Assembly: GCF_900107705.1 (NCBI RefSeq)
Contig: NZ_FNRE01000007.1
Coordinates: 62,001 to 126,000 of the forward strand
Source: Prevotella sp. tc2-28
GTDB taxonomy: Bacteria > Bacteroidota > Bacteroidia > Bacteroidales > Bacteroidaceae
Direction: 5' to 3'
DNA length: 64,000 bases
Shown in pieces: positions 17,142 through 25,778 of the stretch. Under the pieces are notes generated by a model, which was given only the letters and a program-made list of their open reading frames with translations, was not told where the DNA came from and did no database searches. Every line of letters begins with the position of its first letter. Positions within the stretch are counted from its first letter, which is position 1. A program made the translations under genes and the position numbers.

Positions 17142-17717
17142 TTACTCTGCAGCGGGAGCCTCAGCAGCAGCCTCTTCTGCAGGAGCCTCAGCGGGAGCCT
17201 CAGCAGCAGCGGCCTCAGCGGCTTTTGCAGCCTCTTCCTCAGCCTTAGCAGCCTCGATAGCAGCCTTCTTCTCAGCTACCTTCTTAGCAATCTCCTCGTT
17301 CATCTTCTTCTCCTGAGCCAGCTCCTTAGCAGCAGCGTCCTTCTTTGCCTTTGCCTCTTCGGCGGCAATCTTCTCAAGACCCTTCTGCTTGTCAGCCTTC
17401 CATGCATCAAACTTCTTCTGAGCAGTAGCCTCGTCGAAAGCGCCCTTCTTAACGCCACCACGGAGGTGCTTCATCAGGTAAACGCCCTCGTTGCTGAGGA
17501 TGTTACGAACGGTGTCAGTGGGCTGAGCACCGGTCTCTACCCAGTAGAGTGCGCGCTCGAAATTCAGGTTCACTGTGGCAGGATTGGTGTTAGGATTGTA
17601 AGTACCAATCTTCTCAGTAAATTTACCATCACGTGGTGCTCTAACGTCAGCGATTACGATGCTATAGAAAGCATAGCTCTTACGACCGCCGCGCTGCAAT
17701 CTGATTCTTGTTGCCAT
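17142..17717 (-). CDS. rpsP: 30S ribosomal protein S16 with a long C-terminal extension
   Basis: 191 residues. The first 80 are the S16 core ([61 protein letters not shown]). The next 110 are a charged helix and a repetitive tail of Ala, Glu, Lys and Pro ([18 protein letters not shown]). Bacteroidetes S16 proteins commonly have this tail, other phyla do not. It assembles into the 30S body. A TACCTTTG at 17783-17790 (minus strand) provides a promoter about 65 bases upstream. The GT4 gene follows within 7 bases. Confidence 0.97.
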   Translation of the reverse strand: MATRIRLQRGGRKSYAFYSIVIADVRAPRDGKFTEKIGTYNPNTNPATVNLNFERALYWVETGAQPTDTVRNILSNEGVYLMKHLRGGVKKGAFDEATAQKKFDAWKADKQKGLEKIAAEEAKAKKDAAAKELAQEKKMNEEIAKKVAEKKAAIEAAKAEEEAAKAAEAAAAEAPAEAPAEEAAAEAPAAE

Positions 17718-17800
17718 TGTAATTGTTTAATTTTTAATTGTTAAAATATGAATTTCATGCTACTATCTCGTAATAGCGGCTGCAAAGGTACACATTATTA

Positions 17801-17830
17801 ATGAGAAATGAGGAATGAGAAATGAGAAAT
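17801..17830. repeat. Heptamer tandem repeat
   Basis: Four copies of ATGAGAA (the second as ATGAGGA) in exact 7-base register, directly downstream of the DUF4923 stop and upstream of the rpsP promoter. Related in kind to the TTTACAA heptamers of the Rnf spacers. Confidence 0.65.
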
Positions 17831-17854
17831 ACCTTCTTCTTAATGTTTTTTAAC

Positions 17855-18481
17855 TTATTGCTTCCTCAGCGTGATACCTGCCTGCATGCCCTTGACACTC
17901 TTCATCAGCGAAGCGACGGTCTTGATACTCGAATTGCTCGACTTGGCACCCAGTGTCTTAAACAGGTTCAGCAGTTTGGTGGCATCTGTCACGAACTGGA
18001 GGTCTTTGCCGTCTATCTGGGTGGTGATGGTGAGTGCCTTCACACCGACTATCGACAGGATGAGCTTCGAGTCCTTCACCTGCCAGGTGCCTTGCGATGT
18101 CTTGCCCTTCATCGTCTCCGTGAAGGTACCGTCCTCCTTGAAGGTCATCGAGAAGTCACCGGGCTTGATGCCATACTTCGACAGTTGCTCCTGTAACTTC
18201 GACTCTACCTTGTTGGCAGCAATCTTCGAGGCAGCTTTTGCCAGGATGTTGTCTGATGTGAAGACGATGGCAGGCTCGGTATAGTTCCACGTACCGATAA
18301 TCTTCTCGGCTGTTGCCTGCTTGTCGCTCGAGAACACGGTGGTCAGTCCCTGTACCAGGCCACCCGACTGCTGGTTGTTCAGCACACTGCCTAACACGTC
18401 GCCCAGTGTTTGTGCGTTTGTCTGGGCAGAGAACATCATCATCACAGCCATTGCGGCTACTTTACATACTTTTTTTTTCAT
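17855..18481 (-). CDS. DUF4923 family secreted protein
   Basis: 208 residues with a signal peptide (KVAAMAVMMMFSAQTNAQ, cleavage at about 24). The mature part matches my memory of DUF4923: TAEKIIGTWNYTEPAIVFTSDNILAKAASKIAANKVESKL, then a beta-sheet lipocalin-like half (FSMTFKEDGTFTETMKGKTSQGTWQV). Function of the family is unknown; relatives are exported proteins of gut Bacteroidales. A promoter TAATTTTG lies at 18526-18533 (minus strand). Divergent from the GT2 gene at 18614, which has a promoter at 18597-18604. Confidence 0.75.
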   Translation of the reverse strand: MKKKVCKVAAMAVMMMFSAQTNAQTLGDVLGSVLNNQQSGGLVQGLTTVFSSDKQATAEKIIGTWNYTEPAIVFTSDNILAKAASKIAANKVESKLQEQLSKYGIKPGDFSMTFKEDGTFTETMKGKTSQGTWQVKDSKLILSIVGVKALTITTQIDGKDLQFVTDATKLLNLFKTLGAKSSNSSIKTVASLMKSVKGMQAGITLRKQ

Positions 18482-18613
18482 GTTGTTTATCTTCTTTGGT
18501 TTGGTTTAACTTCCGTAAAACGCCGCAAAATTACAACTTTTCACCCGAAACGAGCAAATAAAATCGATAAAACTGTCCTTTATAACTTTTTTTGATTATT
18601 TTTGCAGGCAATT

Positions 18614-19495
18614 ATGAGCAGTTTGTCGATTCTCATCCCCACCTACAACGACCGTTGTGTCGCATTGGTCACAGCACTCCAGCAACAGGCGGAGTCGTTG
18701 GCTGTCGACTACGAGGTCATTGTGGCTGACGATGGTTCTACTGATGCCGATGTTGTCGCTGACAATCGTCGTGTCAACGAGTTGCCACATTGTCGGATGA
18801 TAGAGTCACCTCATAATCAGGGACGAGCAGCCATCCGCAATCTGCTGGCTCAGGAGGCCCGTCATGAGTGGCTGCTCTTCATCGACAGCGATATGCAGGT
18901 CTGTCGCCCCGACTATCTGCAACGCTACCTCACGGCTTGTCAGGAGGCTGATGTCGTCGACGGGGGTGTCGAGATAGCACCCCTCCAGCCTGGCAATCTG
19001 CGTTCACTCTATGAGAAAGTTTCTGAACAGCAGCATGTCGTCGAGCGTCGTCGTCAGTCGCCCTATCAGGACTTCCACACGGCCAACTTCCTGATTCGCC
19101 GTTCCCTCATGCTCGCCCATCCCTTCGACCTCCGTTTCCGTCGTTACGGCTATGAGGATGTGCTTTTGGGCAAGCAACTCGAACAAGACGGCATCGCCAT
19201 TCTCCACGTCGACAATCCCCTACTCTTCGGCACCTTCGAGACCAATGCCGCATTCGTCAGCAAGACGGAGGAAGGTCTGCGAACGCTATACCACTTCCGT
19301 CGTGACTTGCAAGGCTATTCGCGCATGCTTGTCCACGCCCGCCGACTGGCTCCCATAGCACCGCTCGTCCGACTGTGGCACCGTATCTTCGCAAAAGTGG
19401 AGCGTCGCCATCTTACCGGTCAACACCCCACTATCTTCGTTTTCCACCTTTATCGGCTAGGTTATTTCCTCACGCTATTCCGTGACGATGCTTAG
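18614..19495 (+). CDS. Glycosyltransferase family 2
   Basis: 293 residues from ATG 18614. The start is fixed by TATTTTTG at 18597-18604, nine bases upstream. Motifs: LSILIPTYNDRCVALV, YEVIVADDGSTDADVV, NQGRAAIRNLLAQEARHEWLLFIDSDMQ (DSD metal site), and TANFLIRRSLMLAHPFDLRFRRYGYEDVLLGKQL with the ED pair near the acceptor. Cytosolic GT-A enzyme of the surface-glycan group, alone in its transcription unit. Specificity unknown. Confidence 0.9.
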   Translation: MSSLSILIPTYNDRCVALVTALQQQAESLAVDYEVIVADDGSTDADVVADNRRVNELPHCRMIESPHNQGRAAIRNLLAQEARHEWLLFIDSDMQVCRPDYLQRYLTACQEADVVDGGVEIAPLQPGNLRSLYEKVSEQQHVVERRRQSPYQDFHTANFLIRRSLMLAHPFDLRFRRYGYEDVLLGKQLEQDGIAILHVDNPLLFGTFETNAAFVSKTEEGLRTLYHFRRDLQGYSRMLVHARRLAPIAPLVRLWHRIFAKVERRHLTGQHPTIFVFHLYRLGYFLTLFRDDA

Positions 19496-19543
19496 CGTTC
19501 CGTTCCGGAACTTTTCCGTCCACTAGGCGTTCAGCAGTCCTTG

Positions 19544-20332
19544 TTAACCATTTAGCCACCCCCTTCTTTCCTCCTCACTCATCTTCTCAATGGCATAGCG
19601 CAACATCGTGCGAGGCATCTCGTGTGCATGCTGACGCAGGAACCCGCGGAGCAAGTCCATCGAGCACCGTTTTCCCATCTCCCTGAGCATCCATCCCACC
19701 GCCTTATGCATCAAGTCGTGTGGGTGATGCAGATGAACCTCAGCATACCTCAGGCACCACGACGGGTCTCCCGCCTGCGACGTCTTCCACGTACACACCA
19801 TACTGATGCGTTGTTTCCACAGGCAATCGCTGGCTGCGAGTCCATCAAGAACGGTTAGTTTATCGTTTGTATCTCCTAAATTGGTAGGCAACAGCAACCA
19901 ATGTCCCAGAATCTTCGGAGCCGACAAGTCCACCAAATCCCAGTTGTTCGCCTGCTCCCCATACTGCAGATACATCGTCACGATCTCATCACGCTTCCGG
20001 ATAGCCTCTGCATCATTTATCAATCGCTTCAACGAAAGTTTCTCAAACTGATCCACCAGTATCAGCAGTCCGCACAACCTCACCTCATGCCATTTCGACA
20101 GCAGCAAGTCAGGTACCTCACTCAAAGGGAAATCCTTCGCGGCAGCCTTAACCACCTCTCGCGTCTGCGGCACTTTCAACCCCAGGAACTCATCACCCTC
20201 GCCATACTCACCAGGACCCGTCTTAAAGAACCCCATGAGCACTCGTCGCTGCTGCTCATTCCGCAACGACTCCATGTATTCAATAATCTCCTTTGCCGTC
20301 ACCTTTTCCGTATGGGCTTCATTGTAACGCAT
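19544..20332 (-). CDS. DNA alkylation repair protein, AlkD-like
   Basis: 262 residues made of HEAT-like helical pairs. Recognisable pieces are GDEFLGLKVPQTREVVKAAAKDFPLSEVPDLLLSKWHEVRLCGLLILVDQ, then NNWDLVDLSAPKILGHWLL and LMHKAVGWMLREMGKRC, all characteristic of the DNA-alkylation-repair fold. The family excises N3- and N7-alkylated purines without flipping the base. The next gene upstream, the cytidylate-kinase-like protein, ends 3 bases away, indicating an operon. Confidence 0.9.
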   Translation of the reverse strand: MRYNEAHTEKVTAKEIIEYMESLRNEQQRRVLMGFFKTGPGEYGEGDEFLGLKVPQTREVVKAAAKDFPLSEVPDLLLSKWHEVRLCGLLILVDQFEKLSLKRLINDAEAIRKRDEIVTMYLQYGEQANNWDLVDLSAPKILGHWLLLPTNLGDTNDKLTVLDGLAASDCLWKQRISMVCTWKTSQAGDPSWCLRYAEVHLHHPHDLMHKAVGWMLREMGKRCSMDLLRGFLRQHAHEMPRTMLRYAIEKMSEEERRGWLNG

Positions 20333-20335
20333 TAA

Positions 20336-20977
20336 CTACTCAATGAACATCAGAATCTGATTTGCAATCTGTTCCTCGGTCTTGCCCTCCGCATTGAATA
20401 CGAGGTCGTAGTTACGAGCCTCATAGCGGGAAGTGCCAGTAAATCGATTCACGTAATTCTCGCGCATCTTATCCACCTTCTCAATGATACTACGGGCTTC
20501 CTCTTCAGAGATATTCTTTTTGGCGGCAACACGTGCCACACGGTAAGCCATTGGTGCATGAACGAGTACACTTAAATGGTTAGGATGGTTTCTGAACATG
20601 AAGAACCCACAACGGCCCGCAATGACACACGACTCCTCCTCTGCAATCTCATGCAAGATCTCCGCCTCCGCCTTAAACACGTTTTCAGTAGTCAACACAT
20701 CAGGCTCCTTACCATATTTCGTAAGACAGTAACTGCTGTCAACCATTCCTTCGCCGATGCCTGCGATGCGCTTTAAGCCTTCCCACCATCTGATTTCGCG
20801 CCCTCTCATCTTCTCAATTTCCTCAGCTGTCAGGTTATACTTCTCTTCTAAAGCCTTGATGAGAGCCTTGTCGTAGAAGGACACACCCAGTTTGTGGGCC
20901 AGAATCTCGCCAATGGTACGACCGCCACTACCTAACTCACGATTAATGGTGATTACAAATTTCTCATTCTTATTCAT
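20336..20977 (-). CDS. Cytidylate kinase-like protein
   Basis: 213 residues. It starts FVITINRELGSGGRTIGEILAHKLGVSFYDKALI, a P-loop variant (GSGGRTIG) seen in the Cytidylate_kin2 group rather than the true Cmk. It also shows SCVIAGRCGFFMFRNHPN and a lid-like basic region (VDKMRENYVNRFTGTSRYEARNYDLV). These proteins bind nucleotides, and phosphate transfer to CMP or dCMP is plausible but unproven. Upstream TATCTTTG (plus 21062-21069, minus strand) lies inside the repeat at 21061-21120 and would be its promoter. Confidence 0.85.
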   Translation of the reverse strand: MNKNEKFVITINRELGSGGRTIGEILAHKLGVSFYDKALIKALEEKYNLTAEEIEKMRGREIRWWEGLKRIAGIGEGMVDSSYCLTKYGKEPDVLTTENVFKAEAEILHEIAEEESCVIAGRCGFFMFRNHPNHLSVLVHAPMAYRVARVAAKKNISEEEARSIIEKVDKMRENYVNRFTGTSRYEARNYDLVFNAEGKTEEQIANQILMFIE

Positions 20978-21060
20978 AGTAGTGTATATTTATAATTTGT
21001 ACATCATTTCTTCAATAGCTTGATACATTCGTCTATCGTCATATCAAACGCATTTACGTT

Positions 21061-21120
21061 GCAAAGATACGAATAAGCGAGCAAAATACAAAAGGGAAAC
21101 TCGTTTTTCTTTTTTATTGT
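21061..21120. repeat. Dispersed ~60-bp intergenic repeat, copy 1
   Basis: Begins GCAAAGATACGAATAAGCGA and ends in a T-rich run. The same layout (GCAAAGGTACGAATAAGTGA, then similar tail) occurs at 29441-29497 next to tRNA-Arg. The first 8 bases hold a minus-strand promoter element. The two copies lie on either side of the 21-29 kb accessory region. Confidence 0.65.
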
Positions 21121-21199
21121 CGATACGAAATCTTTGGGAATAAAAACACTTTTGGGTGGAAAAAAGTGCGGAAAAGTTGCGAATATGAGGAAATGTAGT

Positions 21200-21207
21200 T
21201 ATCTTTG
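21200..21207 (+). promoter_or_regulatory. -7 element of the RAYT gene
   Basis: TATCTTTG five bases before the ATG at 21213. The transcript would be leaderless or nearly so, which also fixes the start codon. Confidence 0.5.
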
Positions 21208-21212
21208 CAGAT

Positions 21213-22211
21213 ATGGACAAGGACACCTACGAGAAGCGAAAAGCCTTTGCCGGCGAAAAGATACCATCTATGAAACGGCGCTTTGTTGGACACGACTACA
21301 CCAGACGTGGAATTTACATGGTGACGCTTACCGTTGAAGGACGCAAGAACTTGTTTGGCCGTGTCTATGGCAACAGCAACGACCCCCGTATAGAATTGAC
21401 CCCTCTGGGCAGCGCCGTCAGAGATGAATGGTGGAACATACCAACCTACCATCCTGAGGTCAAAATATTCGAGCTTCAAATGATGCCCGACCATCTGCAT
21501 GGCATCCTTTACATCAGCGAGCCTCTAAGCTGCGGACTAAGTGGTATCATCAGGGGCTTCAAGACCGGCTGCGGGCGGCATTACCGTCAATTAATTGCTC
21601 CACTGTCTGCTGCGACTGAGTCGCAACGGACCATGAAGGGGAGCCATCCTAAGCACGGACTACTCTTCGAGCCAGGCTTCAACGACTTGGTACTACGCAA
21701 CAATGACGAATATCAACGCTGGAAGCACTACCTGCGAGACAATCCCCGGCGCTTGCTCATGAAACGCGAGCGCCCAGAACTATTAAAACCTTTCTTTGAT
21801 TTGAAGCATGGCTCTTATACCTACAACGGTATCGGCAACCGTGCCCTACTCTCCGTTCCATGTCGCATGGCCGTCCGCATATCACGACGCATAATTGGCC
21901 AGCAGTTACAAGCCGAAGCTGCCCGATACATCCATGCTGCGCACAATGGTGCAGTGCTCATATCCCCAGCCATATCCCCAGGTGAAAAAGAAGTCATGCG
22001 TCAGGCTTTCAACCAGCATCTTCCCATCATTGTTGTAGCCCGCAACGGCTTCACCCCGTTGTCCAAACCCAAGGGAGAGCAGTTCGATGCCTGTGCCGAT
22101 GGGCGCCTACTGATACTCTCCGCTTGGGAGCACTCCAACGAACGCCTGTCGCTTACTGCCTCCGACTGCCAGCAAATGAACCTCATGGCCCTCGAACTTG
22201 CAGAGGGATAA
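21213..22211 (+). CDS. RAYT (Y1/HUH transposase) with an additional C-terminal domain
   Basis: 332 residues. The first 195 are an IS200/REP-associated tyrosine transposase: Y-x-V-T-L-T strand (RRGIYMVTLTVEGRKNLFG), the HUH motif (MPDHLHGIL, His94 and His96), and the putative nucleophile Tyr173 in WKHYLRDNPRRLL. RAYTs nick and move REP palindromes in other bacteria. Residues 200-332 are extra: KHGSYTYNGIGNRALL, then GAVLISPAISPGEKEVMRQAF, LPIIVVARNGF, and DGRLLILSAWEH. These resemble a Rossmann-like DprA/SLOG nucleotide- or DNA-binding domain. That match is by eye and uncertain. No inverted repeats flank the gene, so it is not a simple IS. Confidence 0.8.
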   Translation: MDKDTYEKRKAFAGEKIPSMKRRFVGHDYTRRGIYMVTLTVEGRKNLFGRVYGNSNDPRIELTPLGSAVRDEWWNIPTYHPEVKIFELQMMPDHLHGILYISEPLSCGLSGIIRGFKTGCGRHYRQLIAPLSAATESQRTMKGSHPKHGLLFEPGFNDLVLRNNDEYQRWKHYLRDNPRRLLMKRERPELLKPFFDLKHGSYTYNGIGNRALLSVPCRMAVRISRRIIGQQLQAEAARYIHAAHNGAVLISPAISPGEKEVMRQAFNQHLPIIVVARNGFTPLSKPKGEQFDACADGRLLILSAWEHSNERLSLTASDCQQMNLMALELAEG

Positions 22212-22341
22212 CACTCCCTTTGTTTCCTAATGGTGTCGCATTTCGCGACGCCATCATTTTTGTTAAAAAGTTGAAGATAATTGCAATTGTTTGCGGGAGA
22301 TTGTTGGAGGAATCAGAAAAAAGTTGTATATTTGCAGACAT

Positions 22342-23229
22342 ATGAACAATAACACTGATTTTCTTCCAAAATTTACACTCGATCAGTTAGCCGATCGTGT
22401 AGCCATGAAATTGGCTTACTTTAATCGCCGTTTAACTCCAGAAAATGTGTGGGATTTAGAGGCTGTTATAAAACCTTGTCAAATGATTGAGGATGAACCT
22501 CGAAGTGTAAATTCTGTCATTTTAGAAGCTAAGAATAATAACAATATCTTTGAACAAGGTACTAATATTAGGTGGTGTCATGCCAGACTAACATGCGTTT
22601 ACATCCTTTTGTATTATCGGAACCGCGATAATAAATTGTTCAGAGAAGCGTTCTGTCAGCTCATTTATAACATGGGGACTTATGGTGCCGACAATATTCT
22701 GAAGGTTAAAATCAATCAGGAGATTGACAAAATCATAGAACAAGATACACTTATTGAACAGGCTCGAAAGTCTAAAGAGGCTCAGCAGAAGGATGACAAT
22801 CAGACTACAACAGATTATAACAGAATAATTGAGGAACAGCAGAAGCAGATAGATAAGCTTACTATTGAAAATGGTAAGCTGAAAGAAGAAAACGACAAAT
22901 TATCATCGCCCACTGAAGCAGCCATCAAACTGAATGCTGAGATTAGTAGGCTGAAAAATGAGAAAACCGAAATACTGAAAGAGTTGCTTCTGCCCATATT
23001 TTTTAACCAAGAAAACGATGTGGTGGATTTTCTTGACAAGATAAATGGCCTGCAGGACAATGAGATAACAGATTTAGTTTATGAGTGGGCGCACAAAGAA
23101 AGGAAGATATCCACAAAGCAATGTAATAGCCCCTTATGGAAAATTCTGCATGCTTTCAAATACTACAATGCCACATCCACGAATTGGGATACAGCTTTAA
23201 GGAATCATCCAAAAATAAATAGTAAATAG
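22342..23229 (+). CDS. Coiled-coil protein of unknown function
   Basis: 295 residues from ATG 22342 (MNNNTDFLPKF), chosen because TATATTTG at 22327-22334 puts transcription start just upstream. The N-terminal 130 residues are a globular helical domain (LDQLADRVAMKLAYFNRRLTPENVWDLEAVIKP, with a run of aromatic and basic residues near WCHARLTCVYILLYYRNR). A long coiled coil spans about 150-225 (NRIIEEQQKQIDKLTIENGKLKEEN). The C-terminal 70 residues form another small domain (QENDVVDFLDKINGLQDNEITDLVYEWAH). AT-rich, likely mobile. I do not recognise the family; a structural or regulatory element protein is possible. Confidence 0.75.
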   Translation: MNNNTDFLPKFTLDQLADRVAMKLAYFNRRLTPENVWDLEAVIKPCQMIEDEPRSVNSVILEAKNNNNIFEQGTNIRWCHARLTCVYILLYYRNRDNKLFREAFCQLIYNMGTYGADNILKVKINQEIDKIIEQDTLIEQARKSKEAQQKDDNQTTTDYNRIIEEQQKQIDKLTIENGKLKEENDKLSSPTEAAIKLNAEISRLKNEKTEILKELLLPIFFNQENDVVDFLDKINGLQDNEITDLVYEWAHKERKISTKQCNSPLWKILHAFKYYNATSTNWDTALRNHPKINSK

Positions 23230-23370
23230 CAGCGACAAAAGTCACTGCTATTTTATTTGCCAAATTTGCCAGGTTTGTCATAATCTGGCAAATTGTCTAT
23301 TTTCTGTTTGTTTTTATTTGTTGAATAAATGAAATATACTTTTTAAGACAAGAGATAGGAAAGACATACG

Positions 23371-23513
23371 TAATTTTGCTGCCGTTATAACATACTGACG
23401 GCATTCCAAACCGAGCACGGGCCGTCGGACTGTCGGCATGATTCACAACAAGTGCCCCTTGCTAAGTGACCGGCAGCGTGCAAGCTTGTGGGACATTAAT
23501 ACTCACTAACGTT
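23371..23513 (+). promoter_or_regulatory. Promoter and structured 5' leader of the ATPase/primase module
   Basis: TAATTTTG at 23371-23378 would start an RNA near 23384, giving a 130-base leader. It can form a hairpin 23380-23403 (TGCCGT with ACGGCA). It can also form a longer stem in which GCACG 23415-23419 pairs with CGTGC 23477-23481 and GCCG 23421-23424 pairs with CGGC 23471-23474. An inner CAAG/CTTG stem sits around 23449-23461. Higher GC than its surroundings. It may be a riboregulator or the origin-side control of a replication gene. Confidence 0.4.
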
Positions 23514-24734
23514 ATGTTATCAGGTATTAACGACCAAGAGACGCAGGCAGAGAGCCTGCAGAACGTTCAGCAGCAGAATGCTGGTGGACAAGTAAACAGC
23601 CAAGCTGTGAATAACGGCGAGGATGTTAACAATAAAACGATGGTTGCTACCGTCAACGACATTGTGGGTGAGGCTGTCAACCAGCCAACTGCTGAGGAGC
23701 AGCAGAAGGAACAGCTTCTTCAGGTGCTTCGTGAGACACGTATCCGTACTGATACGGAGGTGCCACCAGAGGAATATGCTTTAGAGGTGGACGGTAAGGG
23801 TATCTTTGCCCTGCGTGACATTCATGCTATCAAGGCCAAGCAAAAAGCTGGCAAGACGACGGCTCTGAAGGTATTCATCGCGGCACTCTTGCTGGGTGTA
23901 ATGTTCCGTGTGAAGTCGCTACTGGAGAAGCCCAGTATCCTCTACTTCGACACAGAGCAGAACCGCACCGACACGAAGCTTATCCTGGAGGATGTTGCAC
24001 AGATGACGGGACTGTCGTCTGAGGTCATCGACTCGCAGGTGTCGCTCCATTCGCTGCGCCGCATTAACCAAGAGCAGTTGCTACCACTGCTTAAGTTAGC
24101 TCTTGAGGAAGAGAAACCTCAAGTGGTGATGCTCGACGGCATTGTGGAATTCGTAGCCTCGTTCAACGACGAGACAGAGTCGAAACAACTTATCAAAGAG
24201 TTGTTGAAACTCAGCGACCAGTACAGCAGCGCCATTGTCTGTGTGCTCCATACCAACAAGGCTGACGAGGATCACAACATGCGCGGTCACTTGGGAACAA
24301 TGCTGGCTCAAAAGAGTGCTACGGTACTGGAGTGTGTCAAGGAGAAAGGCAGTAGCGTTATCACTGTCAAGTGTTCTGAGGCCCGTCATGAAGAGATGCC
24401 CGAATGGAGCATCACCTTCGATGCTGAAGGGCACATCATTGATGCCGACGAACAGCGTCGCCAACTGCTTGAACAGCGTAAGGCCGAGCAGCTTCAGAAG
24501 CGTCAGGAAGCCCTTGACAAGGAGAGGAAGGAACGTCTTGAGAAGTGCCTGTGCATACTCCGTGATAAAGGAGGTGTCGTCAGCCGCAAACAACTGACGG
24601 AGATTCTAGTTAATGTTCTCGATCGAAAACGTCCTACTGTTGCAACGTACATCTCTGAATGGGTGAAGGATGGCAGCCTTGTTGAAGTAAACGGTATGAT
24701 TCAGGTGTCCAACGACCTAGCTCTGCCCTTCTAA
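23514..24734 (+). CDS. RepA-like RecA-fold ATPase (AAA_25 type)
   Basis: 406 residues from ATG 23514. A Gln/Asn-rich N-terminal stretch of about 70 residues precedes the ATPase core. Walker A is degenerate (KAKQKAGKTTALK) and Walker B is PQVVMLDGIVEFVA. It has further RepA-type motifs (PSILYFDTEQNRTDTK, CVLHTNKADEDHNMRGHLGT). A basic coiled-coil linker (QRKAEQLQKRQEALDKERKERLEK) leads into a C-terminal winged-helix-like DNA-binding segment (LRDKGGVVSRKQLTEILVNVLDRKRPTVATYISEWVKDGSLVEV). Plasmid and phage helicases of this type load at origins. Paired with the primase-like gene 111 bases downstream. Confidence 0.75.
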   Translation: MLSGINDQETQAESLQNVQQQNAGGQVNSQAVNNGEDVNNKTMVATVNDIVGEAVNQPTAEEQQKEQLLQVLRETRIRTDTEVPPEEYALEVDGKGIFALRDIHAIKAKQKAGKTTALKVFIAALLLGVMFRVKSLLEKPSILYFDTEQNRTDTKLILEDVAQMTGLSSEVIDSQVSLHSLRRINQEQLLPLLKLALEEEKPQVVMLDGIVEFVASFNDETESKQLIKELLKLSDQYSSAIVCVLHTNKADEDHNMRGHLGTMLAQKSATVLECVKEKGSSVITVKCSEARHEEMPEWSITFDAEGHIIDADEQRRQLLEQRKAEQLQKRQEALDKERKERLEKCLCILRDKGGVVSRKQLTEILVNVLDRKRPTVATYISEWVKDGSLVEVNGMIQVSNDLALPF

Positions 24735-24752
24735 CCGCGATAAGATTTTTGT

Positions 24753-24793
24753 TTGTTGTCGGAGCCGCCTATATATATAGCGGCTCCAACAAC
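24753..24793 (+). other. Strong hairpin between ATPase and primase-like genes
   Basis: GGAGCCG (24761-24767) pairs with CGGCTCC (24781-24787); the outer arms TTGTTG and CAACAA extend the stem, and an ATATAT loop closes it. There is no T-run after it, so it is not a classical terminator. It may tune the ratio of the two products or protect the upstream mRNA end. Confidence 0.5.
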
Positions 24794-24845
24794 GAACGAG
24801 AATCGCCAACAAATTTAATTATAAACAACAAAAATATTTATGATT

Positions 24846-25757
24846 ATGAACACAGATTTTCGTTATCAATTAGAGTCCAAGCGACTCACCGGACATCAGC
24901 CCGTGAAGCTGACTTGTCCGCACTGTGGTAAAAAGAAGTGCCTGGTGCGATACGTCGATACCCGCAACGGGTTCCACTACGTTGCCGACACCGTAGGTAA
25001 GTGTGACCACCAGCACTCTTGCGGCTACCACTACAAGCCGTCGGACTACTACCGTGACAACCAGTGGGCCACCGAACCCAAGGCCAATCCGGACAATTAC
25101 TGCCAGCCTAAGCCGCTGCCGCCCTTTCAACCGCTGCCCATGACCTTCGTCAATCGCAGCCACTCGCCCCGCAGCATCTTCTGGCAATGGATGATGACAG
25201 ATTTTGCCATGCACATCGGCATCACCCAAGAGCAGTTACATAAGGTGTTTGAAGACTATCTTGTCGGGGCCACCCGCAAAGGCAATGTCATCTTCTGGCA
25301 GATTGACCATCAAGGCATGGTTCACGCTGGACACATCATGCAGTACCGCATAGACGGTCATCGCAATGGTTTCCAGGGGTGGACCCACATACCGCTGATG
25401 CGAACGGGATTACTACCACCCGACTGGCAGCTCTACCAGTGTCTTTTCGGCGAGCATCTAATAACCCGTCGTCCCGATGCTCACATCTGTATAGTAGAAA
25501 GCGAAAAGACCGCATTGGCCATGGCAGCCTGTCAGCCAGAACACCTTTGGCTGGCTACAGCAGGTAGCAGTGGATTGTCACCTGAAAAGTTAGCGTGTCT
25601 GCGTGGACGTCGTGTCACACTGTTTCCCGACAGTGGCTGCTATGATAAGTGGAACGAGCAAATGTCACACGTCAAAGACATAGACTACAACATTTCAAAT
25701 AGCCTGGAGCAGTATCCGCCCAATACAGACCTGTGTGACCTCCTCCTCGAAGGATGA
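24846..25757 (+). CDS. Primase-like protein, zinc finger plus Toprim-type domain (DUF6371-like)
   Basis: 303 residues; ATG 24846 (MNTDFRYQL) or 24840. The N-terminal region holds paired CxxC zinc ligands (CPHCGKKKC, then CDHQHSCGYH), as in bacteriophage-type primase zinc-binding modules. A Pro-rich spacer of about 30 residues follows. The C-terminal half contains a Toprim-like strand and Glu (CIVESEKTALAMA) and a later acidic position (VTLFPDSGCYDKW). I associate this architecture with DUF6371 proteins of Bacteroidetes mobile elements. It probably primes or assists replication started by the ATPase. It needs a profile search to confirm. Confidence 0.65.
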   Translation: MNTDFRYQLESKRLTGHQPVKLTCPHCGKKKCLVRYVDTRNGFHYVADTVGKCDHQHSCGYHYKPSDYYRDNQWATEPKANPDNYCQPKPLPPFQPLPMTFVNRSHSPRSIFWQWMMTDFAMHIGITQEQLHKVFEDYLVGATRKGNVIFWQIDHQGMVHAGHIMQYRIDGHRNGFQGWTHIPLMRTGLLPPDWQLYQCLFGEHLITRRPDAHICIVESEKTALAMAACQPEHLWLATAGSSGLSPEKLACLRGRRVTLFPDSGCYDKWNEQMSHVKDIDYNISNSLEQYPPNTDLCDLLLEG

Positions 25758-25778
25758 TTTTTCCGCGACCACACTCCA

